The notes: generated by a model from the letters alone, not told the origin. A stretch of DNA of 26,366 bases from a virus (IMGVR_UViG_3300032285_001298:1-26366), one strand, 5' to 3'; shown: positions 14,809 to 23,402, counted from the stretch's first letter. Numbers and translations: made by a program.

Positions 14809-15729
14809 TTATGCTGTTTCTTTTGCGCTCTGGTCTTCGGTTTGGTCTTCTGTATCTGGTTCGACAACTTCTGGTTCTTCTGCTTCCGCTACATTGCCTT
14901 GAACAGCACCAGCGGCGGCAGGGAGTTGTGATCCTCCACCCGAAAGGGGAACGCCTGTATTAAAGCTAGGATTAATTTGAAGTCCAGCAGGAAGTTGAAC
15001 AGGAGCTTGCTTTGCTGGAATAGCTGATGGTGTAGTTATTGCAGGAGAAGATGTTTTTGTTGCAGATCCAAGTGCCTTGTATTTCTCAAGAACTTTTTTA
15101 GGATCAGCACCAGCGGCAATTGCTTGTTTTGCCATCAATACATTCTCAAAATTAGGATCAGTTACTCCAGAATCCTGCTTCATTGCTTGGTATTTATTCA
15201 AAGCAGATGCAAATTGCGGAACATCTTCTCCAGAAAGGAATTTATCAACATTATCCCTATTGTTATCCCAAATAGCATTAAGATCCTTTCGGTACTTGTA
15301 AGTATTGGCGGCTTGCTGTCCACCTGTCATTGGTCTAGCTCCAGCACCAGCGGTTCCTCCTGCTTTGATATTTGCCCTCATCAATGCACCTTGTTGGGCG
15401 GCAAGTGTCCTCAACCCATGTTGAGTTTGGACATTCGCCATGTTTGCAATGTTTACGGCATGACTAGCCATAGGCGCAAGCAATGGATTCTGTGAAGCAA
15501 TCATGCTGGCTCCATAAACATCACTAAGACCAGCGGAATCACCAGAGGCAATCTTATCAAGACCCTGCTTATACTGTTGTTGCAACATGGGCAACATAGC
15601 CTGTGCAGATTGAGTTGCGGCATGGTTCTCAATTGAATGACCAATTTGCTGACCAAGACCAGCAAGAGAATTAACCACTTGCTGGTTTCCAGCCATCACA
15701 TTCCCAAAATTGTAGTATCCGATTGGCAT
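14809..15729 (-). CDS. Internal virion-like protein, Ala/Gln-rich
   Basis: 306 residues from ATG 15729. The frame is open upstream and would add a hydrophobic segment, but that part overlaps the previous gene in another frame. The ATG at 15729 sits in a TAATATG junction with AAGGA upstream, so I reject the longer form. N-terminal half: helical, with Gly/Ala/Gln-rich text (VVNSLAGLGQQIGHSIENHA), many Met and Asn. C-terminal ~90 residues: Pro-rich, then very acidic (EEPEVVEPDTEDQTEDQ). Position between another internal-type protein and the giant ejection protein, as in the gp14-gp15-gp16 order of T7-like phages, suggests an ejection protein. Family not recognised by sequence. Confidence 0.75.
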   Translation of the reverse strand: MPIGYYNFGNVMAGNQQVVNSLAGLGQQIGHSIENHAATQSAQAMLPMLQQQYKQGLDKIASGDSAGLSDVYGASMIASQNPLLAPMASHAVNIANMANVQTQHGLRTLAAQQGALMRANIKAGGTAGAGARPMTGGQQAANTYKYRKDLNAIWDNNRDNVDKFLSGEDVPQFASALNKYQAMKQDSGVTDPNFENVLMAKQAIAAGADPKKVLEKYKALGSATKTSSPAITTPSAIPAKQAPVQLPAGLQINPSFNTGVPLSGGGSQLPAAAGAVQGNVAEAEEPEVVEPDTEDQTEDQSAKETA

Positions 15730-15730
15730 A

Positions 15731-16924
15731 TTATTGGAATCCTTGGTTATAGTAGCCAGACTGACCGCCACCAGAGTAGTAAGCAGGAATAGCACCAGCA
15801 CCAAAAGCGGCTTGTACAGCGGCAGGAGTTTCATAGAAACCACCAGAACTCATCATATCGGAACCAAATTGGTTTCCATATGCTGAAGATCCTTGTTGTG
15901 GCCCTAGATTGCCAAGTTTATTATAGTAGTTAGCAGTATTTGCGGCATTAAATCCTTGCAGACCTAATCCAGCACCAGCTAGTCCAAGTGCTTGCTGATT
16001 CTGCTGTTGTGCAACATTAGCTCCATATTGGTTAGCTTGAGACTGATACAGATTCTCGGCATTTTGATCAGCAATATTAGCACCGAATTGAGCCGCATTA
16101 ATGTTTGCCTGTGCAGACTGATACATAGGATTGAATCCTGCCAACGCACTCGACAAACCTTGAGTATTGGCTTGAAGACCAAGACCAAGACCTTGCAATC
16201 CAAGAGCTTGCGATTGGAGTCCAGCTTGGAGTCCAACAGTAGGAGATACCACCATTTGATTGGCAAGTTGTTGCCAAGTCGGGGCGGCACTCAATCCGAA
16301 TTGGGAAAGACCAAGGCTAGTTTGACCGATGTTACGGGCAAAGTTTTGGGGAGCCTGTCCTCCACCAGAGAAAAGATTGAATCCTCCACCAAGGTTCTGT
16401 GCAACAGTACGATTAATCTGTTGCTGAACATCTTGGGGAACTTGACCTTGGATGTAAGCATTAAGCTGATTCTGTGCAAGTTGCCTCTGTGCTTGTGACC
16501 CTGGTGTAACCGCTTCTTGGTTGGCAATGTTTGCCGCTGTTCCTCTCTGTGCAAAATCTATTCCTTGATTTGCGGCGGTGTTGTAAATGTTTTCTGGCGT
16601 GTATTGTTGCGCCTTTTGTGAAATCCCAAGGTCGGCATTGTAAATATCTTGACCTTGATTATAAAGCTGTTGGGCAAATGGCTGAAGTCCAGCCGCCCAT
16701 TTCTGTTGAGTATCTACAAACGGAGTTGCGGCGGCGGCATTGTAAGTAGGGAAGGAACTAGACCCTCCACCACCTCCTCCAAACAATTTTCCCAATCCGT
16801 AAGAAGCTCCAGCACCGGCAATTCCTGTTGCGGCGGCAGTTCCAATAGTAGCAAGCGTTTCATACACGGGCATCTGCTGATGCTTGTATTCAGCAATAGT
16901 CTGTGAAGGGATTACGAAACGCAT
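15731..16924 (-). CDS. Internal virion/DNA-ejection-type protein, Gly/Gln/Asn-rich
   Basis: Up to 397 residues. A second start at 16873 (MPVYETLATIGTAAATG) would avoid the 13-nt overlap with the cupin gene; neither start has a clear Shine-Dalgarno motif. The N-terminus is a small-residue hydrophobic stretch (TIGTAAATGIAGAGASYGLG) followed by FGGGGGGSSS. The middle and C-terminus are rich in Gln, Asn, Leu and Gly with quasi-repeats such as GLQAGLQSQALGLQGLGLGL, and the tail is Gly/Tyr-rich. This composition is typical of podovirus internal proteins that form the ejection channel. Role inferred from composition and order. Confidence 0.75.
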   Translation of the reverse strand: MRFVIPSQTIAEYKHQQMPVYETLATIGTAAATGIAGAGASYGLGKLFGGGGGGSSSFPTYNAAAATPFVDTQQKWAAGLQPFAQQLYNQGQDIYNADLGISQKAQQYTPENIYNTAANQGIDFAQRGTAANIANQEAVTPGSQAQRQLAQNQLNAYIQGQVPQDVQQQINRTVAQNLGGGFNLFSGGGQAPQNFARNIGQTSLGLSQFGLSAAPTWQQLANQMVVSPTVGLQAGLQSQALGLQGLGLGLQANTQGLSSALAGFNPMYQSAQANINAAQFGANIADQNAENLYQSQANQYGANVAQQQNQQALGLAGAGLGLQGFNAANTANYYNKLGNLGPQQGSSAYGNQFGSDMMSSGGFYETPAAVQAAFGAGAIPAYYSGGGQSGYYNQGFQ

Positions 16925-17415
16925 GGCAATTCTAGTTCTTTATTAGAGTGGATTAGGCTAGGGCTGATGTCTTTCCTCCATTGATTAAACTGCGGAGAAT
17001 CGCTATCAATCAAAGGATTATCGGTTCTTTCAGCAATATTTAACACAATCTCATCTGGATCTTCAATATCATTCGGATTGGCATGGCAAGTAACCCATGT
17101 TGTGTCCTCAATATTCCAAAGGAATCGTTTGGTGTTTGGTTTTGTAATTCCCATGTCACCGCCCTGGTACATCGCTTCTTGCTCAAATCCACCATCTGGA
17201 GACTCTTTAAGAACAGCAACTTTTCCTTTTAGGATAAAAAACGGGTGCGTTGTCTTGTGTTTCATTGAAACTACAAAACTATTTGCTGGCATGAATATCT
17301 TGCGAACGTAAAGACCCTTTGGGAAAAAATGCTCTAAAGGCAAATCAATAGGAGGAAGGTTTGCCATTTCAGCTTCCACACGGTCAAATGCAGATATTTC
17401 AGCTAAATCTTCCAT
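16912..17415 (-). CDS. Cupin-fold phage protein
   Basis: 167 residues from ATG 17415, one base after the previous stop (TGATATG). An earlier ATG at 17439 would add eight residues and overlap the upstream gene. The core fits a single cupin: LEHFFPKGLYVRKIFMPANS, then KHKTTHPFFILKGKVAVL (His pair in cupin motif 1), then YQGGDMGITKPNTKRFLWN and WVTCHANP (motif 2). From memory, similar cupins (AEMxxLPxxDxPLxHxFxPGxYxREI) are frequent within podovirus structural operons. The role is unproven: sugar binding, structural, or enzymatic. A virion or assembly role is inferred from location. Confidence 0.78.
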   Translation of the reverse strand: MEDLAEISAFDRVEAEMANLPPIDLPLEHFFPKGLYVRKIFMPANSFVVSMKHKTTHPFFILKGKVAVLKESPDGGFEQEAMYQGGDMGITKPNTKRFLWNIEDTTWVTCHANPNDIEDPDEIVLNIAERTDNPLIDSDSPQFNQWRKDISPSLIHSNKELELPCVS

Positions 17416-17416
17416 A

Positions 17417-18424
17417 TCAATAAGGCCATGAAGCTCCATCGTCCCAAGCATATGTCGGGATCAGAGCGTTGAGCATCATGTTGTTTGGGAACTGGCGAAT
17501 AACACTACCAGTAGGCTCTTCTTGGTCAGCAGTCTCCCTATTGACTTCAAAGATGGCATTCTGCAACGACACATTATAAAGCTGGTCGCTACCCTTGTTC
17601 TCACGATAGACAACTGCCATGACAGCAGAGATCATCGCTTCGGGCGTAAACTCTACTTGATCGGTAAGGTTGTATAGGTCTTGGTAATTCTTCTTGCAGT
17701 ACAGGATCACTGAATCCTTGACGCATCCCTTAATGGCATACCTACGGAAGCTAGGGTTGATGTCGTAAGGCTGATAGATCGACAACAGCATCTGTGCTTG
17801 GTTGTCGGGGTCATATGCGTAAAGCCTTACCCTTCCTTTGGTTTGACCCTTGGTGACTTGGAAAACAGACTTAAAGAAGTTGGTTGAGTAGGTGTAGGCA
17901 GGGGCTAGTCCAAGGGTAATCGTCTCACTAATCCTTGTTCCATAAGCATCGTCTCCAAAAAAGGTAATCTCCGTACCAGCATCCAGCGGAGATTCTGACT
18001 CTATGCAAAGCTGATATGGTGCGAGATCATAATTCTGGAAAGTGATGTGATTGCCACCAATTTCAATAAACTTCTTGTTTCCACCATTCCAAGCATATGC
18101 TTGACCCCATCCGTTACCATACCCACCGCTTGCGGCATCACCCCATGTATCTTGTGGTACACTCTGATACCATTCATTTCCTAAACTAACGGGAACTCCA
18201 TCAATCCATGCCAAGCGTACTTGCTTGTAAACGCTAGGAAGCGTCAGGATTCCATTGACACACTTGATGCAGACATACTCGCAAAGGCTATTCTGATCGA
18301 CCTTGTTCCAAAGCAGACTTCGCCCTTTGTTCATGTATTGCAACTGCAATGTTTGGTTGCAAGTACCGCTATTCCCTGCATAGGGACGGATAGCGTTTAG
18401 AATTGTGGCTACATCGTAGAGCAT
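17417..18424 (-). CDS. Virion structural protein, possible tail connector
   Basis: 335 residues, beta-rich, with few charged runs. N-terminus: LYDVATILNAIRPYAGNSG, then a segment with NKGRSLLWNKVD; next LTLPSVYKQVRLAWIDGVPVS and NEWYQ, a pattern seen in podovirus proteins that read LP..v..v..v.idG.p...r.qWyeF. The C-terminal part has FTPEAMISAVMAVVYRENKG and a final ALIPTYAWDD. Size and position between small virion proteins and internal proteins fit a head-tail or tail-tube component, but I cannot assign it to a named family. Starts 4 nt after the upstream small gene; ends with TGA at 17417-17419. Confidence 0.7.
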   Translation of the reverse strand: MLYDVATILNAIRPYAGNSGTCNQTLQLQYMNKGRSLLWNKVDQNSLCEYVCIKCVNGILTLPSVYKQVRLAWIDGVPVSLGNEWYQSVPQDTWGDAASGGYGNGWGQAYAWNGGNKKFIEIGGNHITFQNYDLAPYQLCIESESPLDAGTEITFFGDDAYGTRISETITLGLAPAYTYSTNFFKSVFQVTKGQTKGRVRLYAYDPDNQAQMLLSIYQPYDINPSFRRYAIKGCVKDSVILYCKKNYQDLYNLTDQVEFTPEAMISAVMAVVYRENKGSDQLYNVSLQNAIFEVNRETADQEEPTGSVIRQFPNNMMLNALIPTYAWDDGASWPY

Positions 18425-18428
18425 AGGA

Positions 18429-18596
18429 TTAGATCATTTCACCACGGGTAATCGGACTACCAACGATGTTGCGGGTAGGTCTTAATTTCGGGCCAGTAGT
18501 CGTTTTGACATCACCAAGTTTGATGCTTGGTGCAGTCTTGACAGAAAGCATACGGCTCCTCATCGACCCTCCTGTGGAAAGTTTTGGCAATTTCAT
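18429..18596 (-). CDS. Small basic virion-operon protein, 55 aa
   Basis: Found by reading the gap between the homing endonuclease and the 335-residue protein. ATG at 18594-18596, in a TAATATG junction with the endonuclease stop; TAA at 18429-18431, 4 nt before the next ATG. Product: MKLPKLSTGGSMRSRMLSVK..., Lys/Arg/Thr/Pro-rich, no Cys or Trp, probably unstructured or wrapped around another virion protein. Its style resembles the two small genes upstream (60 and 83 residues). Function unknown. Confidence 0.7.
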   Translation of the reverse strand: MKLPKLSTGGSMRSRMLSVKTAPSIKLGDVKTTTGPKLRPTRNIVGSPITRGEMI

Positions 18597-18597
18597 A

Positions 18598-19158
18598 TTA
18601 TGCACAATAGAATTTTTGAAGAGTATAGGACAATTGTATAGCTTTTCTCATATTTTCAATGTGTTTGCTAGACTTTTCCCTTCCTTTCCAGAATTGCGAC
18701 ATTTTCTTTCTGCTTTCTAAAGAATGGTTTTTACCAAAAAAAGAGTTTTTATTGCCGCTTTGATTTAGCGACATTTTCTCTTTTGTTTTAGTTGAATGTA
18801 TCTTTCCTTTTCCAGCTTCAGCTATTTTTAGTTTTGTTTCCTCAGAAACAATTTGACCATCTTTTCCCCCACCTAAAAGGTTGTAACCAAATTTGCGATT
18901 TATAGTTTTGTATTTTTCAATCCACTCTATTTCTCGCCAGTTCAGTAATTCATGAGGGCAAAACTCTAAAACAGAAAACTCAAAGGAATCTTCTCCATCT
19001 TGATTCCAAGCATTCTGAAAATGTCCGTTTCCGTTTGATCTGTTATTTAGAGTCCAAATATGATGCGTCTTGCGATCAAACATAACGACACTCTGCCCGA
19101 TATATCTCTTTCCGTTTTTCTTATTACGGAAACAATATATACCTGAGCTAGAGGCCAT
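18598..19158 (-). CDS. GIY-YIG homing endonuclease with NUMOD3
   Basis: A 186-residue protein. The GIY-YIG nuclease domain is clear: SGIYCFRNKKNGKRYIGQS (residues ~5-23) with GIY and YIG, then DRKTHH, EFSVLEFC, WREIEWIEKY (with the likely catalytic Glu) and FGYNLLGGG. NUMOD3-like DNA-binding segments follow: SEETKLKIAEAGKGK, and SLESRKKMSQFWKGR. The role is DNA cleavage that spreads the element into phage genomes lacking it. The gene is free-standing. Its ATG overlaps the upstream TAA as TAATG, and it ends one base before the downstream ATG, so it is inserted between two virion genes without breaking either. AT content is higher than in its neighbours, consistent with transfer. Confidence 0.92.
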   Translation of the reverse strand: MASSSGIYCFRNKKNGKRYIGQSVVMFDRKTHHIWTLNNRSNGNGHFQNAWNQDGEDSFEFSVLEFCPHELLNWREIEWIEKYKTINRKFGYNLLGGGKDGQIVSEETKLKIAEAGKGKIHSTKTKEKMSLNQSGNKNSFFGKNHSLESRKKMSQFWKGREKSSKHIENMRKAIQLSYTLQKFYCA

Positions 19159-19409
19159 TAAAGGAAATCGCTATTAAAGGGGCTACCCTTACCCATAGAA
19201 GTCTCATTGGCAGGGCCACCTACAGAAAACGCTTTCTGATTGGACTCACCAATGGATTTGATACGGGCGGTACGGGCATCCTTGTACGCACGAATGGCAG
19301 GGATGTCGTTTTTGATCTGAACGCTCTGCATCGGTTGAGGCATTGCGTGATCAAATACAATACCCCTTTGGGTCTTATCGACCGTGTATTGTACGCCGTG
19401 AGAGGCCAT
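19158..19409 (-). CDS. Small virion-operon protein, 83 aa
   Basis: ATG at 19409, in a TAATATG junction; the longer frame from 19430 overlaps the previous gene and is less likely. Product starts MASHGVQYTVDKTQRGIVFD and ends with NETSMGKGSPFNSDFL. It is hydrophilic, with mixed charge and no Cys. It lies between the 60-residue gene and a homing endonuclease. Probably a minor virion or scaffold-like protein (inference from place only). I do not recognise the family. Confidence 0.68.
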   Translation of the reverse strand: MASHGVQYTVDKTQRGIVFDHAMPQPMQSVQIKNDIPAIRAYKDARTARIKSIGESNQKAFSVGGPANETSMGKGSPFNSDFL

Positions 19410-19410
19410 A

Positions 19411-19593
19411 TTATTTCTTGGAGGAACCACGACCTGGCGAGGTCGGTTCGGGCTGGAGCTTGCCGCTGTAGAAGATTCCGCTGAACTCGTTACCTTTAGG
19501 ATGATTGCTCATTCCTTCTTTGATGGTTCCACGAGTGCTGAATCCTTCGCTCTGGAGCTTGGGCTGTGTAGCACGATTAATGTCTTTAGCCAT
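19411..19593 (-). CDS. Small virion-operon protein, 60 aa
   Basis: Product MAKDINRATQPKLQSEGFST... with a Gly/Ser/Pro/Lys-rich end (EPTSPGRGSSKK). Hydrophilic, basic, likely disordered. It starts 38 nt after the upstream homing endonuclease in an AT-rich gap with no clear Shine-Dalgarno motif, and ends in the TAATATG junction with the next small gene. Family not recognised. Confidence 0.65.
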   Translation of the reverse strand: MAKDINRATQPKLQSEGFSTRGTIKEGMSNHPKGNEFSGIFYSGKLQPEPTSPGRGSSKK

Positions 19594-19631
19594 AATATTG
19601 TTTTGGTTAATTGTTAATGCAAGTATGCGGT

Positions 19632-20249
19632 TTAATTTATAGTAGAGTTGCTTGCCTCACGCAAGGCTTTCCTTTTTTGCTCTCTGATTTTTGCTTTAGC
19701 CCTCATTTTCTGTTTTGTTTCTTCTGAATGCACCCTATTCAATCCAGCTAACGCAAGGTTTTTCCTGTGTTCTATAGAAAAAGGCTTTTTAGATTTTCCT
19801 TTTTGGGCATTGCTTATCTTTTTTCTTGTTTCATCTGACCTTTTTAATCCCTTTGATGATAGAGATATTTTCTTTTTGTGTTCTTCAGAAAGTTTTTTCC
19901 CCTTTTTTGCCAAAGACATCTTTTGTCTACTTTCTTGAGAAATTCTCATCATTAAACCACCGCCTAGATGAATATTGTATCCATAGTTTCTATTGGCACT
20001 ATTAAAATAATTGATCCAAGAAACCTCCCTTACATCCATCATGTCTATATTACATTCTTCTAATACGTAAAATTCAAAAGATAACTCTCCATATTTATCC
20101 CAAGCACTCTGTAGATACTGATTTTTATGTTGTGCTTTTCTCAACAACAACAAATGGCTGATTTTTCTTTTTGCTATATTGGAACTTTGTCCAATATATC
20201 GTTTTCCATTTTCTAAATTATGCCAGCAATATATGCCAGAGACAATCAT
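19632..20249 (-). CDS. GIY-YIG homing endonuclease with NUMOD3 repeats
   Basis: A 205-residue protein. Nuclease domain: VSGIYCWHNLENGKRYIGQS (residues 3-22), AKRKISH, SAWDKYGELSFEFYVLEE, DVREVSWINYF and YGYNIHLGGG. It is followed by several NUMOD3-type helix-turn units (SQESRQKMSLAKKGKKL, SEEHKKKISLSSKG, SDETRKKISNAQKGK) and a further SIEHRKNLA / SEETKQKM segment. The C-terminus is very basic. The ATG overlaps the upstream TAA (TAATG), as for the other copy. It is related to but clearly divergent from the 18598-19158 gene, so the two were probably not produced by a recent local duplication. Lower GC than neighbours. Confidence 0.92.
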   Translation of the reverse strand: MIVSGIYCWHNLENGKRYIGQSSNIAKRKISHLLLLRKAQHKNQYLQSAWDKYGELSFEFYVLEECNIDMMDVREVSWINYFNSANRNYGYNIHLGGGLMMRISQESRQKMSLAKKGKKLSEEHKKKISLSSKGLKRSDETRKKISNAQKGKSKKPFSIEHRKNLALAGLNRVHSEETKQKMRAKAKIREQKRKALREASNSTIN

Positions 20250-20722
20250 TACAGAACCGATAAATTATAGACGCTCCAAACAATGGAACTTATGTTTGAA
20301 CCGCTTGGACAGTTGGCGAAAAACTGAAAACCAGTCGTTGCAATAGTACCAGAAGAAATGCTCCAAGCAGGAAAAGCCGTAGGAGTTCCTGTAGCGACGA
20401 AATAAATGTCAATCTGATATGCGGCACTAGCCATAGCTTTAGGAAATGAAACCGCATAGGTTCCGATTCCAGTAGTGATGGAGGTAATGCTTCCAGTTTG
20501 GTAGCTTACGGCATCCAGTTGGTTCTGAATGGTTAGAACATTCTGCTGAAGGGTTTGAATCTGTTGCGGGGTAACTTGATTCAGACCAGGGATATTAACC
20601 GTACCGTTGTTTAGATACAGAGTGGTAAATGAATTAAGCACATCGCTCCAAGTTCCTTCGGGACAGAAAGTTGAAGGAACCGTAGGAAACAAAAGCTGTG
20701 CTGGAGAACTCTGATTATCCAT
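20249..20722 (-). CDS. Tail fibre/adhesin-type protein
   Basis: 157 residues. N-terminus PSTFCPEGTWSDVLNSF, then NNGTVNIPGLNQ and a short coiled coil (TPQQIQTLQQNVLTIQNQLD) that could trimerise. After that comes a beta domain: SITTGIGTYAVSFPKAMASAAYQI, ending in FANCPSG and VWSVYNLSVL. The beta domain matches the pattern in the 23407-23778 protein (SSITKNGTGDYTVNFATAMADANY), so the two are paralogous. Likely a small receptor-binding or fibre-tip protein. A 43-nt AT-rich gap separates it from the tail protein gene upstream. Confidence 0.75.
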   Translation of the reverse strand: MDNQSSPAQLLFPTVPSTFCPEGTWSDVLNSFTTLYLNNGTVNIPGLNQVTPQQIQTLQQNVLTIQNQLDAVSYQTGSITSITTGIGTYAVSFPKAMASAAYQIDIYFVATGTPTAFPAWSISSGTIATTGFQFFANCPSGSNISSIVWSVYNLSVL

Positions 20723-20765
20723 AGTTATTTAAGGTATAGGGATATTTCAACTTTATTGCAACACT

Positions 20766-22964
20766 TTAAGCGCAAGTGGATGACACAAAATCGGGAAGCG
20801 GAACAATGCGATAATATGTCAAATCACATTGGCAAGAGCATTGAACAGGTGTCGGATCATTAAAAAAAGTATCTGGGCAATCACCTTGGGGAAGGTCAAG
20901 GGAGTCATTGAAGATGCCAGATAGTCGAACCCTATCCACAATGCAGGAACCAGTTACTTCAATCTTTAGCTGGAACTCTGCACCTTCTTGTGGGCTTATC
21001 TGTGAGAAATACTCGCAATCGTTAATGTCTGGAGTAGGGAATTTAAGCTGTTGGTAACGAGGCTGTGACAATGCAGGGACACAATTCGTTGTTACAGGAG
21101 TGCATTCATCCACTCCAATGGTGATAGGTCTGGATAGCGTTGTGTAACAGGGATAAGAATCTGGTCTAAATTCGCAAGCTACCGTCACGGCTTCCTTGAG
21201 ATTGGAGATCCATACTTCTCCACCAGCAAGCTGTTTACGGACAAATCGGCTTGCACCAGGATTTGGCGTAAAGTCAAACCTCTTGGTTACAAAGTACGAT
21301 TTGATTGGTACGCTTCCATAGACTTGCGAGTAATCGTCAATACCAGTTAGCAGTACGCTACTATTCTGAAGCTCGTACAAGCGGTTCTTGTTGTCTCCAT
21401 CAAATGAGAAACAGAATCCACGCTGGACTCCCTTGATTTGGGCAGTAAGAAGTTGTGTAGGTTGTGGCCCTTCCCAGAGTCCATTCCATTTGGTCGGGAG
21501 TGATGCTCCTGGATCAATCTGGCTTTCCTGCTCCACATCCAAAACAATCATTGCCCTGCTAGGACGATGCAATCCGTATTGATCGGAAGTAGAAACCGTG
21601 AATGGGGAAACGGTAGCAATCAGTCGGTTGTCGAAGAACATTGCCGATTCAAATTGCCTTAACCAAGGGGTATCATAGTTTACCCAAGGCTGTACTTCTC
21701 GACTAATCTTACGGAATGCCAGAGCATTGTAGAAATCTACCTGTGCGTTGTTGTAGAAAGCCCATCCGTCATCAGAACGGAAATACACATCATTGTTGAC
21801 TCCGCAAATGCTCCAAGGAGAACGGCAACCACGACCAATAAGGGATACTTTTTGAATGTTGCTGGCTTGCCAAGTTGTCCTGTCTTGGGAGAGATCCAAG
21901 GTAAAAGATCCATTTTCACAGAAGACAACCAATTCACCTTGTCCACGAACATTGATGTTCAAGGACGGCATGACTCTCATCCCTGTAATTACTCCAAGGT
22001 TTGCAGGGGGAGTGAACGATCCACCTTCAGCCCAATAAGTTTGCTCCGTAAAGTTTTGAGTATTGGAAGTAGTGGTGAATCCGTTTCCGTAGATGATGTC
22101 GGAAACATAAATGTTATTGAACTTATCGCTTACAGCTACCCTTCCGTAAGCATATGCCATGATGGTTCCAATCGGCATTTGTTGTTTGGCAGGGTTAAGC
22201 CTGTACACATTTCCTGTCTGCTCTGGAGTTATTTGCGGGTTGCCAGATGAAGTAGTAGCAATGTTTGACCAAGGGGTAGAAGATCCATCGGGATACAATG
22301 ATCTTACTTGGAAAGAATATTGCGTTGTGGAATTACTGGTTGAATAACTAAAATAATCCTGTCCATATGCAATGGTTGCAAATGTAGTAAAAACATTGCC
22401 AGAGGTTTGAACTTGAAGTTCCGTAAAGGTTGCGCCAGGTGCATTGTCAGTCCAAGTTAGTTCAATGCTTGTTCCATTAATTCCCTGTGCTTGGAGATTT
22501 GTCGGCGCACCAGAAATGATTCCATTCCATGCAATAGGATCTTGGTATCCATTTTGGACATAGATCCAATCCTCGGCTTGAACAAACCAAGTGTGCATCA
22601 TGTACGGATCATTGCCATCAATGAGTTTGTACAATGTGCAAATGTTATTAACTATGGAAAGAAAGTAAATAGTGCCAGCAACGGAGCAAACAATTCCATC
22701 AGTTGATCCAGATTTTACTGCACGATACGGATAAGCACCTTGGAAGTTACCCGTTTGGAAATCAGTCAAGATTTGGGGGTCTTGACCATACGCTACATTG
22801 ATCTGGAGATCCGTAAACGGGGGGCGTGTTGCATTTACACCTTGTCTGAAAGAACGATTTACGCAGGAAGAGACATAATTCGGAGGAAGGTTTGATGGAT
22901 GCGTTTCTGCATCCATTGCAACCGTACTGGTTGTTCCATCATAGACTCTCCCATCTTGAGCCAT
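20766..22964 (-). CDS. Tail tubular/stabilisation-type protein with FN3 domain
   Basis: A 732-residue protein. The N-terminus (YDGTTSTVAMDAETHPSNLP, then SFRQGVNATRPPF) and the following VAGTIYFLSIVNNICTLYKL and WFVQAEDWIYVQNGYQDPIAWNG segments resemble the beta-propeller-like tail proteins of podoviruses (T7 gp12 / P22 gp10-like roles). Residues ~152-240 are a fibronectin type III module: APTNLQAQ, IELTWTDNAPG, YSFQVRS and TPWSNIATTSS. The rest continues as beta-sheet-rich text (GRGCRSPWSICGVNNDVYFRS). The C-terminus is Cys-rich (PVQCSCQCDLTYY). The FN3 may aid carbohydrate or cell-surface contact (inference). Largest protein of the tail region. Confidence 0.8.
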   Translation of the reverse strand: MAQDGRVYDGTTSTVAMDAETHPSNLPPNYVSSCVNRSFRQGVNATRPPFTDLQINVAYGQDPQILTDFQTGNFQGAYPYRAVKSGSTDGIVCSVAGTIYFLSIVNNICTLYKLIDGNDPYMMHTWFVQAEDWIYVQNGYQDPIAWNGIISGAPTNLQAQGINGTSIELTWTDNAPGATFTELQVQTSGNVFTTFATIAYGQDYFSYSTSNSTTQYSFQVRSLYPDGSSTPWSNIATTSSGNPQITPEQTGNVYRLNPAKQQMPIGTIMAYAYGRVAVSDKFNNIYVSDIIYGNGFTTTSNTQNFTEQTYWAEGGSFTPPANLGVITGMRVMPSLNINVRGQGELVVFCENGSFTLDLSQDRTTWQASNIQKVSLIGRGCRSPWSICGVNNDVYFRSDDGWAFYNNAQVDFYNALAFRKISREVQPWVNYDTPWLRQFESAMFFDNRLIATVSPFTVSTSDQYGLHRPSRAMIVLDVEQESQIDPGASLPTKWNGLWEGPQPTQLLTAQIKGVQRGFCFSFDGDNKNRLYELQNSSVLLTGIDDYSQVYGSVPIKSYFVTKRFDFTPNPGASRFVRKQLAGGEVWISNLKEAVTVACEFRPDSYPCYTTLSRPITIGVDECTPVTTNCVPALSQPRYQQLKFPTPDINDCEYFSQISPQEGAEFQLKIEVTGSCIVDRVRLSGIFNDSLDLPQGDCPDTFFNDPTPVQCSCQCDLTYYRIVPLPDFVSSTCA

Positions 22965-22970
22965 GATTTA

Positions 22971-23402
22971 TTAAATAGCCGCATTAGCCGTAATTGCGGC
23001 TTGTACTGGTTCAATAGCGGCAACAAGTTGCTCGGTCGTAGTAGCGGATGAAATTGAAGATTGTGCATTTGCAACCAATGTTTTCCAGTCGGCATCGGCA
23101 AGAATATTAGAAAGACCAGATAGCGTTTTTACAGCACGATGTGCATATTCGTTATACACAATTTGGTTAAGTGTATTGGTTTGTTGGTTTTGGGCTTTTG
23201 AAAAATCCAATACTGCACCAAAAGTTTGATCAAATACATATGAGTTAAAAAATGTATTATCAATGTTTAATGATTCAACAATTGCATATGTAGCTCCAGC
23301 AGGAACATCTTTATCAGCAATTTGTTGAATACTTAAAGATGGGTCTGCGGGTATGATGACCGCAACCCGTCCGTTTTCTTGTGGGTAGGTGATGAAGGGC
23401 AT
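22971..23402 (-). CDS. Small tail-fibre-associated protein
   Basis: 143 residues from ATG 23402, a few bases after the previous stop; the longer frame from 23441 overlaps the upstream gene. Begins MPFITYPQENGRVAVIIPAD, then IQQIADKDVPAGATYAIVES and FNSYVFDQ. From memory, this VAVIIP...IA.KDVP.G..Y.IV order is common in small proteins next to phage fibre genes. The second half is Ala/Thr/Gln-rich and helical. Possible chaperone or tip component. Confidence 0.75.
   Translation of the reverse strand: MPFITYPQENGRVAVIIPADPSLSIQQIADKDVPAGATYAIVESLNIDNTFFNSYVFDQTFGAVLDFSKAQNQQTNTLNQIVYNEYAHRAVKTLSGLSNILADADWKTLVANAQSSISSATTTEQLVAAIEPVQAAITANAAI

Noticed and set aside
15730-15843. N-terminal extension giving a hydrophobic signal-like segment to the 14809-15729 protein
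   Set aside because: It overlaps the end of the previous gene. The ATG at 15729 has AAGGA and a TAATATG junction, so the hydrophobic stretch is shadow translation.
20733-20761. Sigma70-like promoter on minus: TTGCAA, 17 nt, TATACC
   Set aside because: Each box matches only 4 of 6 consensus bases in an AT-rich gap. Too weak to call without transcript data.
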